This document shows, one piece after another, positions 7,115-9,214 of a stretch of 9,214 nucleotides of DNA (positions are counted from its first letter, which is position 1; every line of letters begins with the position of its first letter). Location of the stretch: the NCBI GenBank assembly GCA_003477185.1, contig DMTJ01000465.1, positions 1 to 9,214 on the forward strand, written 5' to 3'. The position numbers were made by a program, and so were the translations under genes. The notes below the pieces were generated by a model that made no database searches, was not told the origin of the DNA, and saw nothing but the letters and a program-made list of their open reading frames with translations. The stretch comes from Lentisphaeria bacterium (lineage in GTDB: Bacteria; Verrucomicrobiota; Lentisphaeria; JABSQK01; UBA12247).

Positions 7115-7510
7115 CTACTCGACTACAGAAGGGCCTCGGACGGCGGCGGCGGCTTGCGGCAGAATCGGCATCCCGCAGGCTTTCATCCCCCAGCCCAGCA
7201 GCAGATAACACAGGGCGGTCAGGGCAATCCCGGCCAACAGCGCCAGCCAGAAATTTGTCCCCTGCCGCAGCATCCGGGACATCAGCAGAAACATTGGCAA
7301 GCTCGGCAGAACCAGCCAAAAGGTGAAGTAGGCGTGGTTGGCGATTTTCTCGCTCGGCTGCTGCTCGACATGCAGCCAGATCATGACCATGATCGTGATC
7401 AGCGGCAAGGCCGCAATCAATGCCCCCATGCGGTCGAAACGCTTCGCTATTTCTGAAACCGCAACGATGACCAAGGTGGTGATTGCGAACTTCGCAACTA
7501 AAAGATACAT
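7115..7510 (-). CDS. DUF3147 family small membrane protein
   Basis: A 131-residue protein, nearly all membrane. Helices lie at about 3-20, 28-47, 58-80 and 87-108. Family-like motifs are SEIAKR at 19-24, ALPLI at 34-38, WLHVE at 45-49 and FWLVLPSLPMFLL at 64-76. The function of DUF3147 proteins is not established; the four-helix layout suggests a small inner-membrane protein. The C-terminal ~20 residues (LPQAAAAVRGPSVVE) are not membrane-like. It lies on the same strand as DUF3999 but 233 bases away, with an inverted-repeat element between, and faces the + strand cluster tail to tail. No good ribosome binding site is seen before the ATG at 7510-7508. Confidence 0.85.
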   Translation of the reverse strand: MYLLVAKFAITTLVIVAVSEIAKRFDRMGALIAALPLITIMVMIWLHVEQQPSEKIANHAYFTFWLVLPSLPMFLLMSRMLRQGTNFWLALLAGIALTALCYLLLGWGMKACGMPILPQAAAAVRGPSVVE

Positions 7511-7534
7511 AACGCGATGCCAGAGTTTGGGCTG

Positions 7535-7700
7535 CTAGTGGTGAATCATAAGTTCGTAGGTCAATGCGAAAGGCATTTTGGATGCTCCGGTGCGCTGGTG
7601 ATCACGAGTCGATGCTGGGCCATCGGCGAGGTGGCGCCGGTGCGGTGGAGCGCCGAAACGCCCTCGCATTTCTCGACGAACCTGTGATTCACCACACTAG
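7535..7700. repeat. 166-bp imperfect inverted repeat (MITE-like or paired REP-like element)
   Basis: The left end reads CTAGTGGTGAATCA and the right end, reverse-complemented, reads CTAGTGTGGTGAATCA. They are identical apart from a 2-base insertion. The similarity continues inward: both arms carry GTTCGT and then AATGCGA. Over the first 36 aligned bases of the left arm about 29 match. A weaker match including GCTCC runs to roughly 60 bases per arm. The 4-bp CTAG at both ends could be a target-site duplication or part of the repeat, since it is itself palindromic. No open frame inside resembles a protein. A transcript of either strand could fold into one long hairpin. It could be a non-autonomous mobile element, an inverted pair of REP-like units, or a structured RNA. 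Confidence 0.6.
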
Positions 7701-7715
7701 ATCCAAGCCATATTG

Positions 7716-7733
7716 TCGCCGCGCAGGCGGCGA
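7716..7733 (-). terminator. Hairpin just downstream of the DUF3999 stop codon (no T-tract)
   Basis: TCGCCGC and GCGGCGA form a perfect 7-bp stem with a GCAG tetraloop on the + strand. It begins 10 bases past the DUF3999 stop in the direction of that gene. The bases that follow on the - strand (CAATATGG) contain no T-run. It may be a weak terminator or a 3'-end stabiliser. Confidence 0.4.
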
Positions 7734-7743
7734 TTGCAAGCGG

Positions 7744-9054
7744 TCACTGCACTTGTTTGGCCCCGCGAGCCAGCGCCGCCCCTAGGGCCAGGACCATGAA
7801 CACCAGCGCAATGCCCAGCATCGCCCGATCGCTCAGCCACTTCTTCGTCACGTTACCTGGTGCGTAATTCGCATTCGGGACAGGTTTTGCGAACTCCGCA
7901 ACGCCTGGAAGTTGGTCCTTTAGCCGATCCAGCACATCCCCCACGGCGTACTGCGGGTGGCCCTTGGTCGGGTTGCCGTAGCTCAGGGATACAGGACCGG
8001 TGGGGATAAATGCCAGCTCATACCGCGGCCCGCGTAACAAGACTGTGCGCACCGTGAGAGGCGCCTCATCGTTGTTTGGAATTCGCAGTCGATACTGCTC
8101 ATGCCGATCCGCGCCCAGATGAATCATGTGGTCGCCCTGCTCAGCCCCGGAAACTGCCACGAATCTGGCCGATCCCAGCCTCTGCCACATGCCCTCGCCT
8201 GCCTGCCCTTCGAGGATGACGGTTCTAGCCCAAGCCTGCTCCCCCACGGTGAGCCCGATGCTGGTAAGCTCGCGCGGCCCACGCGGAAAGGCGACCATGG
8301 TCTCGTTGCGGTCTGTCTGCTCGCTCCCACTCGGCGTCACGGGCCAGGTATCGTAGATTGCCTTGGCTTCGACGCGCTTCACGAAACTGAAGAGCTGGAT
8401 CGCTGAAACCTGCAGAACCTTGTCAGGCACCGCCCTGATCTCGGTCACAGAGGACCTGCCGTCGTCATGCGCGGTCTGCGTCACGGTCCGAACCGGGCCT
8501 ACCCCCTGATGCTGGTCTGGCCCTACCGTGATTCGATAGTCCACGGCGGCGTGTGCCGGAAGCATCACGGTGACCTCGCGGTGCTGGGAGAGCTTGCCGC
8601 GGTCGTAAATGGTCGCTCCAGTGACCAGGCGCTGCCATTGCCCCTGAACGAGCACGTCTACATCTACCGCATGCTTGAAGCCACGACTGCTGGTCGCAAA
8701 CTCCAAGCCGGAGGCTGGGACCTTGCCCTTCGCCTCCACGCCAATCTGCAGCCTGCCTTCTCCGACGCGCTCGATGTCCGCCAGGCGCGATTGCAAAGGC
8801 TCACGGATGCGGCGTTGGCTGCGTTTGGCTGCCTGTTGCAGAAGATACGGCACGATTAGACCATCCTGGTTAAAGAGCCGTAAGTCTCCGAGATCGCGCC
8901 GTGTGTGGACCGCGACATGGCCGTCTACCTGCACAAGCGCCCAGGCTGGAGTTCCAGCCCACGAGAGCTCTCGCGAGAATTTAAAATCACCAGGATCATC
9001 ACCGCCCCAGGCCATCAGACCCAGGACGCAGAAAAGCGAACAGACCGTACGCAT
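7744..9054 (-). CDS. DUF3999 family exported, membrane-anchored protein
   Basis: A 436-residue protein. The N-terminus is hydrophobic (about 4-17) and looks like a signal peptide. The mature part has the family-like motif DLGDLRLFNQDGLIVPYLL at 54-72. The large middle section has an alternating, beta-rich look (e.g. LASVE-type strands are absent but RLQIGVEAKG and YRITVG occur). A C-terminal membrane helix lies at about 411-429 (MLGIALVFMVLALGAALAR), followed by a short basic tail. The bulk should therefore lie in the periplasm, held by the C-terminal helix. The length of about 440 residues fits DUF3999. In many proteobacteria the gene follows a DUF2339 membrane-protein gene, as here, with 5 bases between the two. 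GGAG at 9063-9066 gives a good ribosome binding site for the ATG at 9054-9052. The biochemical role is unknown; a shared envelope function with DUF2339 is inferred from the pairing. Confidence 0.85.
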   Translation of the reverse strand: MRTVCSLFCVLGLMAWGGDDPGDFKFSRELSWAGTPAWALVQVDGHVAVHTRRDLGDLRLFNQDGLIVPYLLQQAAKRSQRRIREPLQSRLADIERVGEGRLQIGVEAKGKVPASGLEFATSSRGFKHAVDVDVLVQGQWQRLVTGATIYDRGKLSQHREVTVMLPAHAAVDYRITVGPDQHQGVGPVRTVTQTAHDDGRSSVTEIRAVPDKVLQVSAIQLFSFVKRVEAKAIYDTWPVTPSGSEQTDRNETMVAFPRGPRELTSIGLTVGEQAWARTVILEGQAGEGMWQRLGSARFVAVSGAEQGDHMIHLGADRHEQYRLRIPNNDEAPLTVRTVLLRGPRYELAFIPTGPVSLSYGNPTKGHPQYAVGDVLDRLKDQLPGVAEFAKPVPNANYAPGNVTKKWLSDRAMLGIALVFMVLALGAALARGAKQVQ

Positions 9055-9059
9055 CAGTC

Positions 9060-9214
9060 TTACTCCGGCTGTCGTTGAAAGTGTACATAGAGGAACGAGC
9101 CACCGAGAATCAGCACCCCCAGCACCAGGAACGCCACGATGCGATACAGCTGATGCAGCGCCGCTAGGTCATTGAAAAAGACCTTGCCAATCACGATCAC
9201 GAACATGCCCAGCC
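9060..9214 (-). CDS. DUF2339 family membrane protein, C-terminal fragment (5' part outside window)
   Basis: The - strand frame is open from 9212 to the TAA at 9062-9060, giving 50 visible codons. It starts LGMFVIVIGKVFFNDLAAL, continues LYRIVAFLVLGVLILGG and ends YVHFQRQPE. This matches the end of DUF2339 proteins: a helix with GKVF, a short loop with LYRI, and a final helix ending in a polar tail. DUF2339 proteins are large with many membrane helices and no settled function. Being directly upstream of a DUF3999 gene supports the call. This fragment is too short for the standard ORF length cut-off. Confidence 0.8.
   Translation of the reverse strand, partial: LGMFVIVIGKVFFNDLAALHQLYRIVAFLVLGVLILGGSFLYVHFQRQPE

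Noticed and set aside
7034..7456. A 140-codon + strand frame over the DUF3147 gene
   Set aside because: It is antisense to a gene with clear membrane helices and family motifs; its Gln/Pro/His-rich translation is typical of a shadow frame.
7510..7560. A possible - strand promoter for DUF3147 with TATGAT inside the left arm of the inverted repeat
   Set aside because: TATGAT is a fair -10 box, but the nearest TTGACC is only 8 bases upstream and nothing at 16-18 bases resembles a -35 box.
7564..7785. A 73-codon + strand open frame in the gap between DUF3147 and DUF3999
   Set aside because: It lies mostly inside the inverted repeat, runs into the DUF3999 gene on the other strand, has no recognisable domain and an irregular composition.
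8467..9175. Overlapping + strand frames opposite the DUF3999 and DUF2339 genes
   Set aside because: They are antisense to two genes with family-level support and a conserved gene order, and their translations show no domain.
1..9214. A defence island, phage, CRISPR array, tRNA or transposase gene
   Set aside because: No regular short direct repeats, integrase, transposase, restriction or toxin-antitoxin signatures or tRNA-like cloverleaf were seen; the genes are ordinary metabolic and envelope functions.

Overview
The window reads as chromosomal DNA of a moderately GC-rich Gram-negative bacterium. An LPS-heptose nucleotidyltransferase, a lipoprotein with a lipobox and several envelope proteins support an outer membrane. 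The mix of a GH106-type glycoside hydrolase, a SorE-type reductase, a stand-alone RfaE2, DUF502 and a LysM lipoprotein would fit the PVC group (Verrucomicrobiota, Kiritimatiellota or Lentisphaerota). That placement is inference from gene content and is not secure.

Left part (1-2522, + strand): the 3' portion, 839 codons, of a large GH106-like (alpha-L-rhamnosidase family) glycoside hydrolase whose N-terminus lies outside the window. A perfect 11-bp hairpin follows its stop codon.

Middle (2631-6979, + strand): a tight cluster of six genes. They encode a SorE-like zinc/NAD(P)-dependent polyol-phosphate dehydrogenase, an RfaE2/HldE-type heptose-1-phosphate adenylyltransferase, a 7Fe-8S ferredoxin (FdxA type), a tandem-domain universal stress protein, a DUF502 membrane protein and, after a 78-bp gap, a lipoprotein with a TPR-like region and a C-terminal LysM domain. 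The first five genes are separated by 14 bp or less or overlap, so co-transcription is likely. The grouping joins sugar-phosphate and LPS-precursor chemistry, redox or stress functions and envelope proteins, with no single obvious pathway.

Right part (7115-9214, - strand): three genes converge on the + strand cluster. A DUF2339 membrane protein (only the last 50 codons are visible) is followed by a DUF3999 protein, a pair known from many proteobacterial genomes. Further on is a small four-helix DUF3147 membrane protein. The 233-bp gap between DUF3999 and DUF3147 holds a 166-bp imperfect inverted repeat with CTAG at both ends, the most unusual non-coding structure here, plus a second small hairpin.

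No tRNA, rRNA, CRISPR array, transposase gene or defence system is visible. Most of the window is ordinary chromosomal gene content. The best leads are the inverted-repeat element, the SorE-RfaE2 linkage, the ferredoxin/Usp operon context and the recurrent hairpins without T-tracts placed just after stop codons.
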